DNA from: Oscillospiraceae bacterium
GTDB lineage: Bacteria; Bacillota; Clostridia; Oscillospirales; Acutalibacteraceae
Reading direction: 5' to 3'
NCBI GenBank assembly: GCA_022508805.1
Contig: JAFLUM010000007.1
Location: 54,674-118,673 of the forward strand
Length of the DNA: 64,000 nt
Below the pieces are notes generated by a model, which was not told where the DNA came from, searched no databases, and saw only the letters and a program-made list of their open reading frames with translations. Position 1 is the stretch's first letter; every line of letters starts with the position of its first letter. Of the stretch, positions 8,832 to 18,245 are shown one piece after another. The translations under genes were made by a program, and so were the position numbers.

Positions 8832-9998
8832 ATGAAATACGATTTTGACACACCTATAAACCGAAGAAATACAAATTCGCTTAAATGGGACATCCCCGAA
8901 AATGAGCTTCCTATGTGGGTGGCTGATATGGATTTCCCGACGGCGCCGGAGATACGCACGGCTATTGAAGCCCGCGCCGCACACGGCGTTTTCGGATACT
9001 CCGTGATTCCGGACGAGTGGTACGAAGCCTACATAGGTTGGTGGCAGAGACGGCACAATTTCACCATAGAAAAGGATTGGCTTATTTTCTGCACGGGTGT
9101 TGTTCCCGCGGTTTCCAGTGTCGTTCGCAAACTCACAACGCCTGCCGAAAAAGTGCTGATTCAAACACCTGTTTACAACATCTTTTTCAATTCTATTCTC
9201 AACAACGGTCGTCAGGTGTTGGAAAGCAGCTTGAAATACAATAACGGTGGATATGAAATTGACTTTGAGGATTTGGAACGAAAGCTGTCTGATCCTCAAG
9301 TCTCTTTGATGATACTGTGTAATCCACACAATCCCGTCGGCAAGATATGGGACAGGGAAACGCTGGAACGAATCGGTGAGCTTTGCCACAGACATAATGT
9401 AGTCGTACTGTCTGATGAAATACACTGTGATTTGACCGACCCGGGAACGGAATATATCCCCTTCGCGTCCGTATCTGAAAATTGCAGAGAGAACAGCATC
9501 ACCTGTATAGCACCCACAAAAGCGTTTAATTTGGCAGGCTTGCAGACGGCGGCAGTGATGATCCCTAATGCAGCCCTGCGGCATAAGGTTTGGCGTGCGC
9601 TTAATACCGACGAAGTGGCAGAGCCCAACGCCTTCGCGGTTGATGCCACGGTCGCCGCGTTCACAAAGGGGGATGCTTGGCTTAATGAGCTGCGGCAGTA
9701 TATTTTTGAGAATAAAATAAGAACTGCCGAATTTGTAAAAGAAAAAATTCCAAAGCTTCGTGTTGTGCCGTCACAGGCGACATATTTATTGTGGCTGGAT
9801 TGCTCTGAATTAACCGATTCAGCTAATGAGGTTGCAGAATATATCCGAAATAAAACAGGACTGTATCTTTCAGAGGGCAGTCAATACGGCAGCGGTGGAG
9901 AAAGCTTTCTGCGACTGAACGTTGCCTGTCCGCGTTCCACATTGGAGGACGGACTCACGCGGTTGCAGGCAGGAATCGAAGCTTATGAAAAACGGTAA
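8832..9998 (+). CDS. PLP-dependent cystathionine beta-lyase-type aminotransferase, MalY/PatB family
   Basis: A 388-residue fold-type I PLP enzyme. Recognisable motifs are MWVADMDFP near the N-terminus, NPHNPVG around 164-170, SDEIHCDL with the pyridine-nitrogen-binding Asp195, and the Schiff-base lysine Lys230 in APTKAFNLAG. C-terminal FLRLNVACP carries the carboxylate-binding arginine. The family cleaves C-S bonds of cystathionine or cysteine to give homocysteine or H2S, pyruvate and ammonia. SD AAAGGAAAG precedes the ATG. It follows the DUF3737 gene by 13 bases and ends at a strong bidirectional terminator. MalY homologues can have secondary regulatory roles, but nothing here shows one. Confidence 0.92.
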   Translation: MKYDFDTPINRRNTNSLKWDIPENELPMWVADMDFPTAPEIRTAIEARAAHGVFGYSVIPDEWYEAYIGWWQRRHNFTIEKDWLIFCTGVVPAVSSVVRKLTTPAEKVLIQTPVYNIFFNSILNNGRQVLESSLKYNNGGYEIDFEDLERKLSDPQVSLMILCNPHNPVGKIWDRETLERIGELCHRHNVVVLSDEIHCDLTDPGTEYIPFASVSENCRENSITCIAPTKAFNLAGLQTAAVMIPNAALRHKVWRALNTDEVAEPNAFAVDATVAAFTKGDAWLNELRQYIFENKIRTAEFVKEKIPKLRVVPSQATYLLWLDCSELTDSANEVAEYIRNKTGLYLSEGSQYGSGGESFLRLNVACPRSTLEDGLTRLQAGIEAYEKR

Positions 9999-10016
9999 TT
10001 AAAAATCCGTACGCAG

Positions 10017-10048
10017 AAAACCCGCAGGCACTGAAGTCTGCGGGTTTT
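10017..10048. terminator. bidirectional intrinsic terminator
   Basis: AAAACCCGCAG (10017-10027) pairs perfectly with CTGCGGGTTTT (10038-10048) between the convergent MalY-type and GH127-type genes. Confidence 0.85.
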
Positions 10049-10059
10049 GCATTGTCTTT

Positions 10060-12294
10060 CTATTTATCCTTAACTATGCTCAGCTTATCAAAAATGCCGC
10101 CTGCATAGCTTTCGGAATTTGCCTCAAAGGTGACGGTGATTTTATCCGTGCCTGCCGTTAGCTTATCCGGTATTTTGTAATACACGTCGTAAAAGCCGCC
10201 GGAAATTCCATCCTTCAACTCAACCTCAGCAAGAACTGTTCCGTCAATGAGGATTCTGAATGTCCGCCCGACGTCACCGCTGTAGTACTTTACCGCAAGG
10301 TAATTGTCAGCCGTATTATCGACCGTCATATCGTAGCTGAAAAATCCGCAGATCGCCGCGTCCCTAAACATAAGTCCGTTAAAATTGCCTGTCGAGGATT
10401 TATCCGCCTTTAAATTACGGGAGAATTCATACTGGTCGTTTGCCACGGGGAAGCTGTCAATAACGATATATTTATCAGCCTCGTTTTCCTGCACCGCGGT
10501 TTGTGAATCCGCCAGTCTAAAATAGATTCCGTAGCGGTTTTGATGCTGTAAATAGTGGGGTGAAAACGTTAATTCTCGGTCGGTGCCTTTAAGGACAAAT
10601 TTCAATGTATCGTCCTGACGCACAAGATTTTCGTTGATATTAAGGAGCCAATCCTTTATTGTGCCCCCTTTAATTATAAGTGTATCGCTTATTGAGGTGT
10701 CAAGAAGCGGAACGGTCACGTTAACGCCTGTGGTGGATGTCTGCATATCCTTATTGCCTAGGTCTGCACTGAGCACCCACGGACCGTATTTGAAAGCTAC
10801 GGCATTTTCATTGTCGGGTAAACTAAAAGCGACAACCTGCATAGGCAGTGTTAACTCGATGATATCACCGTCGTTCCAGCTTTGAGAAAGTCGGATAAAG
10901 CCCTTGTCGGTTTCCGTTTCAAAATCCACGCCGTTGATCTTTACGGCGGGAGTATCAGTACACCAGTCGGGTATCCTCAATACGATATCGGTTTCGGCAG
11001 AACCGCTGACCGTGAATGTTACGTTCGGCAGGTCGGCGTTTTGAGTGATTGTAATGCCCTTATCGGCAAGTTTCAACTTTGACGAGGTATAGCGAATAAC
11101 GTATATGCCCTTTGAATCGGAGTAATAAATACTGTCACTGAGCTTTGAGAAATTTTCCATTCCCGAGCCCGTACAGCACCAAAAATGCTCTGTCGGGGAG
11201 CTGTATACCTTGAAAAAGCCCGTTGCCATCGGCTGAAAGTATGTGGTCATACCGGTCTTTGGATTCTGTGAGGAAAGGATCGCGTTGATAAAGGTATTTT
11301 CGTAATAATCGGCATATTTCCGCTCGCCCGTTATCTTGAAAAGCTCGCGGGAGAGCTTAAGCATATTGTATGTATTGCAGGTTTCGTTGTTGCAGTCGGT
11401 GCGTTCAGCATCAAGGATTTTAGGCTCGCCGAAATGCTCCCATTCGCTGTTACCGCCTGTAATATATGTATGGTTATTTATTACGATCTCCCAAAAGTTT
11501 ACGGCTACCTGAAGATAGTATTCCTCGCCAAGCACTGTGTAGCGGTTTAACGCCCCTATGATTTTCGGAATAGTAGTGTTTGCGTGCTTGCCGTTGAGAA
11601 CATCCTCGCCGTTATATAAATCGTCAAAAAGAGACCTTTCGTCAAAGCTGTGAGCGGCGGAGAGATGCTTTTCGGACTTAGTAAATTTATAAAGCTCATA
11701 CAGACAATCGTTCATACCGCCGTATTCCACGTTAAGGACGGTAAGCTGAACAGCTTCTGTCCACTTTGATGTTCTGCCGTATACCCAGTCGCCCAGCTTA
11801 GATGCAATTTTCAAAGCCTGCCCGTTGTTTGTCAACTCGTAAGCGGCAATTAAGCCTGACAAAACCTTGTGCATAGTGTACCAAGGCACCCAAGTACCTG
11901 CCGTATTACCCTGCTCAAGCTTCTCATAATGGCTTTCGGGAATAGCCGCCAAGTAGCCTGTCTCAGCGTTTTGACACTCTGCCAAAACTGCTGTAATACG
12001 GTCGGCGATAGCTTTTAATTCCCTGTCGCCAGATGCGGCATAGCCCTGCGAAACGGCAGAAAGATAATGTCCCAAGGTATGACCCTGAATAGCGGAAGTC
12101 TCCCAACCGCCGTAACGCTCAGCCTTGTTTTCCACACCCCCGATGTCGCAGAAGCCTTTGAGAAGTCTGTCTGCATCGAGGAATTTTAAATAATTTGCCT
12201 CAAGAAAAAAGGCGTTCTGTTCATATGGATCAAGCAAATCCACATCACTCATAGGAATATCGTTAAGTTTTTCGGGAAGTATTGCTTTTTTCAT
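10060..12294 (-). CDS. beta-L-arabinofuranosidase-type glycosidase, GH127/DUF1680 family
   Basis: A 744-residue cytoplasmic enzyme. An (alpha/alpha)6 barrel occupies roughly the first 400 residues, followed by beta domains. The zinc/cysteine active site of GH127 is intact: NNETCNTYNM gives Glu304 and Cys306, and FWCCTGSGMENF gives Cys373 and Cys374, the same E-x-C and C-C spacing as in the Bifidobacterium enzyme, where a cysteine is the nucleophile. Start: ATG 12294 is preferred to an upstream GTG at 12303; a GGTGAG lies close upstream. The ABC exporter gene ends only 17 bases upstream, so the two appear to be transcribed together. The substrate is probably a beta-L-arabinofuranoside from plant hydroxyproline-rich glycans, inferred from the family. 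Confidence 0.88.
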   Translation of the reverse strand: MKKAILPEKLNDIPMSDVDLLDPYEQNAFFLEANYLKFLDADRLLKGFCDIGGVENKAERYGGWETSAIQGHTLGHYLSAVSQGYAASGDRELKAIADRITAVLAECQNAETGYLAAIPESHYEKLEQGNTAGTWVPWYTMHKVLSGLIAAYELTNNGQALKIASKLGDWVYGRTSKWTEAVQLTVLNVEYGGMNDCLYELYKFTKSEKHLSAAHSFDERSLFDDLYNGEDVLNGKHANTTIPKIIGALNRYTVLGEEYYLQVAVNFWEIVINNHTYITGGNSEWEHFGEPKILDAERTDCNNETCNTYNMLKLSRELFKITGERKYADYYENTFINAILSSQNPKTGMTTYFQPMATGFFKVYSSPTEHFWCCTGSGMENFSKLSDSIYYSDSKGIYVIRYTSSKLKLADKGITITQNADLPNVTFTVSGSAETDIVLRIPDWCTDTPAVKINGVDFETETDKGFIRLSQSWNDGDIIELTLPMQVVAFSLPDNENAVAFKYGPWVLSADLGNKDMQTSTTGVNVTVPLLDTSISDTLIIKGGTIKDWLLNINENLVRQDDTLKFVLKGTDRELTFSPHYLQHQNRYGIYFRLADSQTAVQENEADKYIVIDSFPVANDQYEFSRNLKADKSSTGNFNGLMFRDAAICGFFSYDMTVDNTADNYLAVKYYSGDVGRTFRILIDGTVLAEVELKDGISGGFYDVYYKIPDKLTAGTDKITVTFEANSESYAGGIFDKLSIVKDK

Positions 12295-12311
12295 AAATCT
12301 CACCGTCCGGC

Positions 12312-14045
12312 TTAGTCGAATAAATCGTTATCGCGGAACTGGAGCGAATACAGATCCTTATATGTTCCGCCTGCCGCCATAAGCTCCTCATGTGTTCCGC
12401 GCTCGGTAATGCGACCGTTCATAACTACCGCGATCTCATCGGCATTGCGAACGGTAGAAAGTCGGTGGGCAACTACCAGTGTGGTTCGACCCTTACAAAG
12501 CTCGTCAAGAGCCTGTTGAATGAGTACCTCGGTAGTGTTATCAAGTGCGCTGGTTGCCTCGTCCAAAATGAGTATTGCAGGGTCTTTTAAAAATACCCGT
12601 GCGATGCTGAGGCGTTGCTTTTGTCCGCCTGACAGCTTTACTCCTCTCTCACCGATTTCCGTATCATAACCGTTGGGAAGGGTCATTATGTAGTCGTGAA
12701 TATTGGCACGTCTCGCCGCATCACACACCTCTTCATCAGTGGCATCGGGGCGACCGTACAGAATATTATCTTTAATTGTGCCCACAAACAGAAAAACATC
12801 CTGCTGAACTATACCGATGTTACGGCGGACGGACTGAAGAGTTAATTCGCGGATATCCACCCCGTCGATCAGAATTGAGCCGCTGTCCTCACCCAGCTTA
12901 TAAAAATTAGGCAAAAGATGGCATATTGTGGTTTTACCGCCGCCCGACGGTCCCACGAGGGCAAGCTTTTGCCCTTTTTCCACACGCAAATCGACATTGT
13001 GAAGGACTTCTTTTGTAGGATCATAGGCGTAGGTGACGTTCTTAAACTCGATTTCGCCCTTGACATCTTTAAGCTCCCTTGCGCCCGGAGCATCCGTTTC
13101 AGGCTCCTCGTCCATAATCTCCGCAAACCGTTTAAAGCCGCTGACTCCGTTCTGGAACTGCTCCATAAAACCGATGAGAGTGTTCACGGGGTTTATGAAC
13201 AGGTTGACCGAAACGATAAAGGTTGAATAATCGCCGAAGGAAATTCTGCCTGAATAGAGAAACAGTCCGCCTGCTATCAATATAAACACGTTAAAGACGT
13301 CCGCAACAAACGATGTGGACGAGTGGAATTTCGCCATAGCGTTATATGCCCGTCTGGAGGCATCGACAAATTCTTCATCGCCCTTTTTGAACTTTTCCAC
13401 CTCTCGAGCAGAGTTGGTGTATGCTTTTGTTACGCGGATACCCGTTACGCTGCTTTCAACAGAGGCGTTTATTGTTGCGTTGCTCTTTCGGCGGTCGTCA
13501 AAAGCGGCTTTCATCGCCTTGCGGAAATGCACCGTGACGACTACAAGAATGGGAACACAGGTAAAAATAATAAGCGTCAGTATCCAGTCTATGGTAGCAA
13601 GATACGAAAATGACAAAACGATCATAACCGTGCTTATCAGCAGGTTTTCGGGACCGTGATGGGCAAGCTCGCACACCTCAAACAGATCACTTGTCATACG
13701 GGTCATAATTCGTCCCGTCTCGTTATTGTCATAAAAGCTGTACGGCAGTTTTTGAAGATGATCAAAAAGATCCTGCCGCATTTTTGACTGCATACATACG
13801 CCGATAAAATGTCCGTAATACTGCACAAAATATTGTAACAGCATTCGTAATACGTACAAACTGAGTACGACGATGCCTGCAATGAATATGGCTGAATACA
13901 TTTTTTTCGGTATATACAGATTCAGCATCTTGTTGGTCACGATGGGGTATACCATACCAATGACCGATATTAAAAGAGATGCCAACATATCAAGAGCCAG
14001 CATTTTTTTGTGCGGTCCATAATAACCGATAAAGCGTTTGAGCAT
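12312..14045 (-). CDS. ABC exporter half-transporter (MsbA/LmrA type)
   Basis: A 577-residue fusion of a six-segment ABC type 1 membrane domain (about 1-310) and a nucleotide-binding domain. Walker A GPSGGGKTT lies near residue 366, with signature LSGGQKQR, Walker B AILILDEATSALD, and the H-loop in VVAHRLST. Such half-transporters act as homo- or heterodimers exporting lipids, drugs or peptides. A partner half is not adjacent, so a homodimer is likely. The gene starts at ATG 14045 below a 19-base palindrome that probably controls it. It is followed closely by the GH127-type gene, an odd pairing with no obvious functional link. Confidence 0.92.
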   Translation of the reverse strand: MLKRFIGYYGPHKKMLALDMLASLLISVIGMVYPIVTNKMLNLYIPKKMYSAIFIAGIVVLSLYVLRMLLQYFVQYYGHFIGVCMQSKMRQDLFDHLQKLPYSFYDNNETGRIMTRMTSDLFEVCELAHHGPENLLISTVMIVLSFSYLATIDWILTLIIFTCVPILVVVTVHFRKAMKAAFDDRRKSNATINASVESSVTGIRVTKAYTNSAREVEKFKKGDEEFVDASRRAYNAMAKFHSSTSFVADVFNVFILIAGGLFLYSGRISFGDYSTFIVSVNLFINPVNTLIGFMEQFQNGVSGFKRFAEIMDEEPETDAPGARELKDVKGEIEFKNVTYAYDPTKEVLHNVDLRVEKGQKLALVGPSGGGKTTICHLLPNFYKLGEDSGSILIDGVDIRELTLQSVRRNIGIVQQDVFLFVGTIKDNILYGRPDATDEEVCDAARRANIHDYIMTLPNGYDTEIGERGVKLSGGQKQRLSIARVFLKDPAILILDEATSALDNTTEVLIQQALDELCKGRTTLVVAHRLSTVRNADEIAVVMNGRITERGTHEELMAAGGTYKDLYSLQFRDNDLFD

Positions 14046-14078
14046 ATTTTTTTATTCCTTCTCTGCTGTTGTAATGTT

Positions 14079-14097
14079 TATATTGTAATACAATATA
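14079..14097. promoter_or_regulatory. perfect 9-bp-arm palindrome upstream of ABC exporter
   Basis: TATATTGTA (14079-14087), one central base, then TACAATATA (14089-14097). Size and sequence resemble MarR-type operators. It sits 34 bases upstream of the exporter start; no regulator gene is adjacent. Confidence 0.5.
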
Positions 14098-14182
14098 CCG
14101 ATTTTGAAAATACCGAAAATTTGATAAAATTACCGTCCGAGCACTTGCACAGACGGCAATTTAATGTATTGAAAAAAATTAA

Positions 14183-14986
14183 CTATCCCAGCATAACGTC
14201 TAACAGCATCATAACAGCAAAGCCGAGAACAATGCCCATTGTTGCAAAATACGGGTTCGCCTTTTGATTTCTTTGACATTCGGGAATCAGCTCGTGAACC
14301 GCTACCAAAATCATTGCTCCCGCCGCAAAGGAAAGGGCATATGGCAAAATCGTTTCTACATAAACGACCAGCATAGCGCCGATGACACCCGCAATCGGTT
14401 CCACCATACCCGACGCCTGACCGTACAAAAAGCTCTTTTTTCGGGAATATCCTTCTCTTCGAAGCGGCAAGGAAACCGCCGCACCCTCCGGAAAATTCTG
14501 TAAGCCTATGCCCACTGCAACGGTGACGGCACCCATAAGGCTTTCCGCAGTATAACTGCCCTTTTGCAATGCGCCGAATGCTACGCCCACCGCAAGTCCC
14601 TCCGGTATGTTATGAAGCGTTATGGAGAGAACCAGCATTATAATTCGGTTCAGCCGCTCGTTCGGTTCCCCCTGCGTATTGTTTGCCCGTCCTCTCCAGA
14701 AGGATACGGTTTTGTCAGATCCCCACATAAACAATGCGCCAAACAGAAAGCCTGCCGTTACAACAAAATACGCAGGCAGCCCTGACCCGGCTTCTGCCCG
14801 CTCTATGGCAGGCTGCAGCAAGGACCAAAAGCTTGCCGCGATCATAACACCTGAGGCAAAACCAAGCATCAGATTGAGCGCCTTTGGATCGGGGGATTTA
14901 AAAAATGCGACCGTAGCAGCGCCGAGAGCCGTTACGAACCATGTTCCGAGCGTTGCGATCAGCGCCGTTATAACTAAATCATTCAT
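14183..14986 (-). CDS. ZIP-family divalent metal transporter
   Basis: A 267-residue membrane protein of the ZIP family (ZupT/GufA branch) with about eight segments. The metal-binding segments of TM4 and TM5 are visible as LHNIPEGLAVGV and GLQNFPEGAAVSLPL, each with the H/N-x-x-P-E-G pattern. A later HELIPE motif is also present. The start at ATG 14986 follows GGGAGGTG by 5 bases; an earlier in-frame codon at 15025 has no SD. The family imports Zn2+, Fe2+ or Mn2+ into the cytoplasm. It lies 57 bases after the MATE gene on the same strand. A small inverted repeat overlaps its SD. Confidence 0.9.
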   Translation of the reverse strand: MNDLVITALIATLGTWFVTALGAATVAFFKSPDPKALNLMLGFASGVMIAASFWSLLQPAIERAEAGSGLPAYFVVTAGFLFGALFMWGSDKTVSFWRGRANNTQGEPNERLNRIIMLVLSITLHNIPEGLAVGVAFGALQKGSYTAESLMGAVTVAVGIGLQNFPEGAAVSLPLRREGYSRKKSFLYGQASGMVEPIAGVIGAMLVVYVETILPYALSFAAGAMILVAVHELIPECQRNQKANPYFATMGIVLGFAVMMLLDVMLG

Positions 14987-14995
14987 ATTGCACCT

Positions 14996-15021
14996 CCCAT
15001 ACCCATTATATTTTGTATGGG
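14996..15021 (-). promoter_or_regulatory. inverted repeat partly covering the ZIP gene SD
   Basis: CCCATAC (14996-15002) and GTATGGG (15015-15021) form 7-bp arms. In the transcript the 3' arm includes the GGG of the GGGAGGTG Shine-Dalgarno, so folding would hide it. Only a possibility. Confidence 0.35.
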
Positions 15022-15043
15022 ACAACAGGTGCTTAGATTTATT

Positions 15044-16393
15044 TTAATCTTCGGCTATTGATGAATTTTTTTGCCATTTACCGCTGAGGTAATAGCTCCA
15101 CGTGATGATAAATCCTACGCCGAAGCCGAACAGTCCGTTCCACCAGATGATGGCGTATCCGAGAAAAGCACTGTACCGTAACAGATATGTCACAAGAACG
15201 CGTACCGACAACGCGCTTGTTGCAACGACCGTGCAGGCGCTCCCGTGATTTGATGCCTGAAAAACACCGAACAGCGGAATATATATACCCAGTACAATGT
15301 TGACGAACGCGATCGTCCTGAGATGCGCCCTGCAGTATGTTATTGCCTGACTGCCGAGGCCGAATAGACTTATAATATTATCTGCAAACAGCCACACAAG
15401 AACCGATATGAACAGTGACATTATCAAAGAGATAAGGAGAGTTTGCCTTACACCGCGCTTTACATTTTTTATTTTCCCCGCACCGATATTCTGTCCCGCA
15501 TAAGTGGCGAGCGTTGTTTGAAAAGCGTTGCAGGGAAGATTTAAGTACATTTCAATTCGCTGACCCACGGTAAACGAGGCGGTCATTGCCTTGCCGAAGC
15601 CATTGACGGCTCTTTGTATAAAAGTAAATCCCAGTGACACGATAACCATCTGTAAAGCTATCGGGAGTCCGACGGTAACCGTTTTTTTCGCCAAAGCGGT
15701 ATCCCAAATAAAGTCCCGTATTCCGAAATGGAAAATCGGATATTTTTTTATCATATAAATATACGCCGCAATGAAAGAAACTGCCTGGGCAATATCCGTG
15801 GCAACTGCCGCACCCAGCACGCCCCAATGGAATACGGCGACAAACAAAAGATCAAGCACAATATTTAATACCGACGATATCAGCAAAAAGTAAAGTGTCG
15901 CCGCACTGTCCCCCACTGCGCGCAGGATCGAGGAAAAAATATTGTACCCGAACTGAAACACAAGTCCGACCGCGTAAGCGCGGAAATAGACAAGGGTTTG
16001 ATTAAGTATTTCCTTCGGTACATTCATTAGGTATGTATACGCAGGTGCTGAAATAGCTATCGCGACTACGGTGGCAACAATGCCCATCATCAGCAAAAGA
16101 AGAATACCTGTAGATGCACTTTTCTTGACCATTTTTTCGTTTTCAGCACCGTAATACTGTGCCACAATGATGCCGTTGCCGGCAGAAAATCCCATTGCAA
16201 AGGCTAAAAACATAAAGGTAAGGCTTGTTGTCGTTCCAACTGCGGAAAGCGCGTCCTCACCCGAAAAATTGCCGACGATTATCGTATCCGCCGTGTTATA
16301 TAACTGTTGAAGCAGTGAGCCTGCAAGCACAGGGAGCGCAAACCGCAGAATATGCTTCCACGGTGTACCCTCCGTCATTGACCGTCCGTTCAT
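15044..16393 (-). CDS. MATE-family multidrug/metabolite efflux transporter
   Basis: A 449-residue, twelve-segment transporter of the DinF/NorM superfamily. The N-terminal segment QLYNTADTIIVGNFSGEDAL is the family hallmark, and a related AVGDSAATLYFLL segment lies in the first half. SD GGAGTG lies 6 bases before ATG 16393. MATE proteins export organic cations or drugs using Na+ or H+ gradients. It is probably transcribed together with the ZIP gene 57 bases downstream. The substrate cannot be predicted. Confidence 0.93.
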   Translation of the reverse strand: MNGRSMTEGTPWKHILRFALPVLAGSLLQQLYNTADTIIVGNFSGEDALSAVGTTTSLTFMFLAFAMGFSAGNGIIVAQYYGAENEKMVKKSASTGILLLLMMGIVATVVAIAISAPAYTYLMNVPKEILNQTLVYFRAYAVGLVFQFGYNIFSSILRAVGDSAATLYFLLISSVLNIVLDLLFVAVFHWGVLGAAVATDIAQAVSFIAAYIYMIKKYPIFHFGIRDFIWDTALAKKTVTVGLPIALQMVIVSLGFTFIQRAVNGFGKAMTASFTVGQRIEMYLNLPCNAFQTTLATYAGQNIGAGKIKNVKRGVRQTLLISLIMSLFISVLVWLFADNIISLFGLGSQAITYCRAHLRTIAFVNIVLGIYIPLFGVFQASNHGSACTVVATSALSVRVLVTYLLRYSAFLGYAIIWWNGLFGFGVGFIITWSYYLSGKWQKNSSIAED

Positions 16394-16524
16394 ATTTCAC
16401 ACTCCGTTTATACTGTTAATATTGTACCACTACATTACGGTAAAAGACATTTGCGTTTCGTGAGATTTTTTTAAGCGTCAAGTATTATTTTTTGTTGAAC
16501 TTGCTGTTTGAGCGGTTTCTGCTC

Positions 16525-16553
16525 TTGATTTTATTTCCGTATACATTTATAAT
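16525..16553 (+). promoter_or_regulatory. sigma-A-type promoter for DUF4091 gene
   Basis: -35 TTGATT (16525-16530), 17-base spacer, consensus -10 TATAAT (16548-16553), 42 bases before the ATG at 16596. Confidence 0.65.
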
Positions 16554-16595
16554 TATAATATAAATTCAAACATACGGGGGGAGAAATCTCAATTT

Positions 16596-18194
16596 ATGGA
16601 AATCAAAGTTTTAAGCAGTCTTGCAAAGATTTTTCCCGATGAAATTTGCGGCGAATACGAAATCCAGTCGGTAAGCTGTCTGAAAAACGAGAGAACGTCT
16701 TTCCAGCTGGCCGTAAAATCGGATTCCGACGTGTCCGTCAATATTTCTTCCGACTGTGAGTATTTGGATATTTATAAAATACGGTATGTTCCCGCAAAGC
16801 TCACCGCAGGTCGTGACAAGGACGACTATTTTATAAGAAATGCCGAATCAGGAGAATATCCCGACGTGCTTATTCCCTTTGACGGCGAAATAATCTTAAA
16901 AAAAGATGAGTGGCTGTCCGTTTGGTGTGAATTTATACCCGACGGAAAGCTTGACGGCGGCGAATATGAAATCGCGGTGACCGTAGGCGGCGAAAGGGTA
17001 AAAATCAAGGCGGAAATCGCAGATGCTTCTTACTCGGAGCAAAGTCTTATCTGCACACACTGGTTCCATACCGACTGCCTTGCTTCTTACTATAATGTTA
17101 AGGTTTTCTCGGACGGGTATTGGAAAACAGTTGAAAGCTTTATGCGTACCGCCGTACAGCACGGAATCAATTTTATTTTGACTCCGCTGTTCACTCCGCC
17201 TCTTGACACTGCTGTGGGCGGTGAACGCCCTACGGTTCAGCTTGTGGACGTAAAAAAGGTCGGACGTAAATACACCTTTGGCTTTGACAAATTAAAAAAG
17301 TGGATAGAGCTCGCCGAAAAATGCGGCATCAAATATTTTGAAATGTCTCATCTTTACACGCAATGGGGTGCAAAACACGCTCCTAAAATTATGGCGGAGA
17401 CGAATAAAGGCTATAAACGCATTTTCGGTTGGGGTACAAACGCTCACGGTGGTTGTTATTCCGATTTCCTACGTCAGCTGGCTCCCCAGCTAATAAAATT
17501 TATCGACGAAAACGGACTTCGGGAAAGATGTATGTTCCACACCTCGGACGAGCCGCAAAAAAGGCATTATAAAAGCTATAAAAAATCGGCAGGGCTTATG
17601 AAAGAGCTATTCGGCGATTTTAAAAGAATAGATGCTCTTTCGGAATTCAGTTTTTATGAAAATGGTCTTATAGAATACCCCATCACAAACATTGAACACA
17701 TTGAAGATTTTGCGGGAAAAATCCCTGAGCTTTGGACGTATTACTGCTGTAATCCGTATAAAAATGATCTGCCGAACCGCTTTAACGCAATGCCGTCACT
17801 CAGAAACCGTATTCTCGGTTTTATAATGTATGCCTATGACGTAAAGGGATTTTTACATTGGGGATATAATTTTTATTACACGCGGTATTCAAGGCGAGAG
17901 GTCGACCCGTTTACCGAGACCGATGCAGGCGGCGAATTTCCGTCGGGGGATTCCTTCGTCGTTTACCCTGCTCCCGACGGCACGGCATATGCGTCGCTTC
18001 GGTTAAAGGTCTTTTATGACGCCATACAGGATTTTGAGGCTTTGAGGCTGCTTGAGCAGAAAATCGGCAGAGAAAAGACTCTTGAGATGTTAAATAAAGG
18101 CCTCGAAAAGCCGCTGAGTGCGACGGAATATCCTCACTCCGAGGAATGGCTGACAGAAAAACGCCGAGAGATAAATAGGCTCTTGGCAAAGTGA
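16596..18194 (+). CDS. DUF4091-domain glycosidase-like protein (GH123-related)
   Basis: A 532-residue protein without a signal peptide. The N-terminal third is a beta domain. The centre is a TIM-barrel-like region with FEMSHLYTQWG and HTSDEP, where an Asp-Glu pair sits as in GH123-type beta-N-acetylgalactosaminidases. The C-terminus carries the DUF4091 signature (GFLHWGYNFYY, then a FPSGDSFVVYPAPDG stretch and RLKVFYDAIQDFEALRLLE). The SD is a G-rich run, GGGGGGAG, 12 bases upstream. DUF4091 proteins are generally hexosaminidase-like, but the exact substrate is not known. The enzyme would act in the cytoplasm on imported sugars. Confidence 0.82.
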   Translation: MEIKVLSSLAKIFPDEICGEYEIQSVSCLKNERTSFQLAVKSDSDVSVNISSDCEYLDIYKIRYVPAKLTAGRDKDDYFIRNAESGEYPDVLIPFDGEIILKKDEWLSVWCEFIPDGKLDGGEYEIAVTVGGERVKIKAEIADASYSEQSLICTHWFHTDCLASYYNVKVFSDGYWKTVESFMRTAVQHGINFILTPLFTPPLDTAVGGERPTVQLVDVKKVGRKYTFGFDKLKKWIELAEKCGIKYFEMSHLYTQWGAKHAPKIMAETNKGYKRIFGWGTNAHGGCYSDFLRQLAPQLIKFIDENGLRERCMFHTSDEPQKRHYKSYKKSAGLMKELFGDFKRIDALSEFSFYENGLIEYPITNIEHIEDFAGKIPELWTYYCCNPYKNDLPNRFNAMPSLRNRILGFIMYAYDVKGFLHWGYNFYYTRYSRREVDPFTETDAGGEFPSGDSFVVYPAPDGTAYASLRLKVFYDAIQDFEALRLLEQKIGREKTLEMLNKGLEKPLSATEYPHSEEWLTEKRREINRLLAK

Positions 18195-18245
18195 TATAAA
18201 AATAGTATAGTATAAACATCTAATATCTAAAAAGAGGAGATTTTT

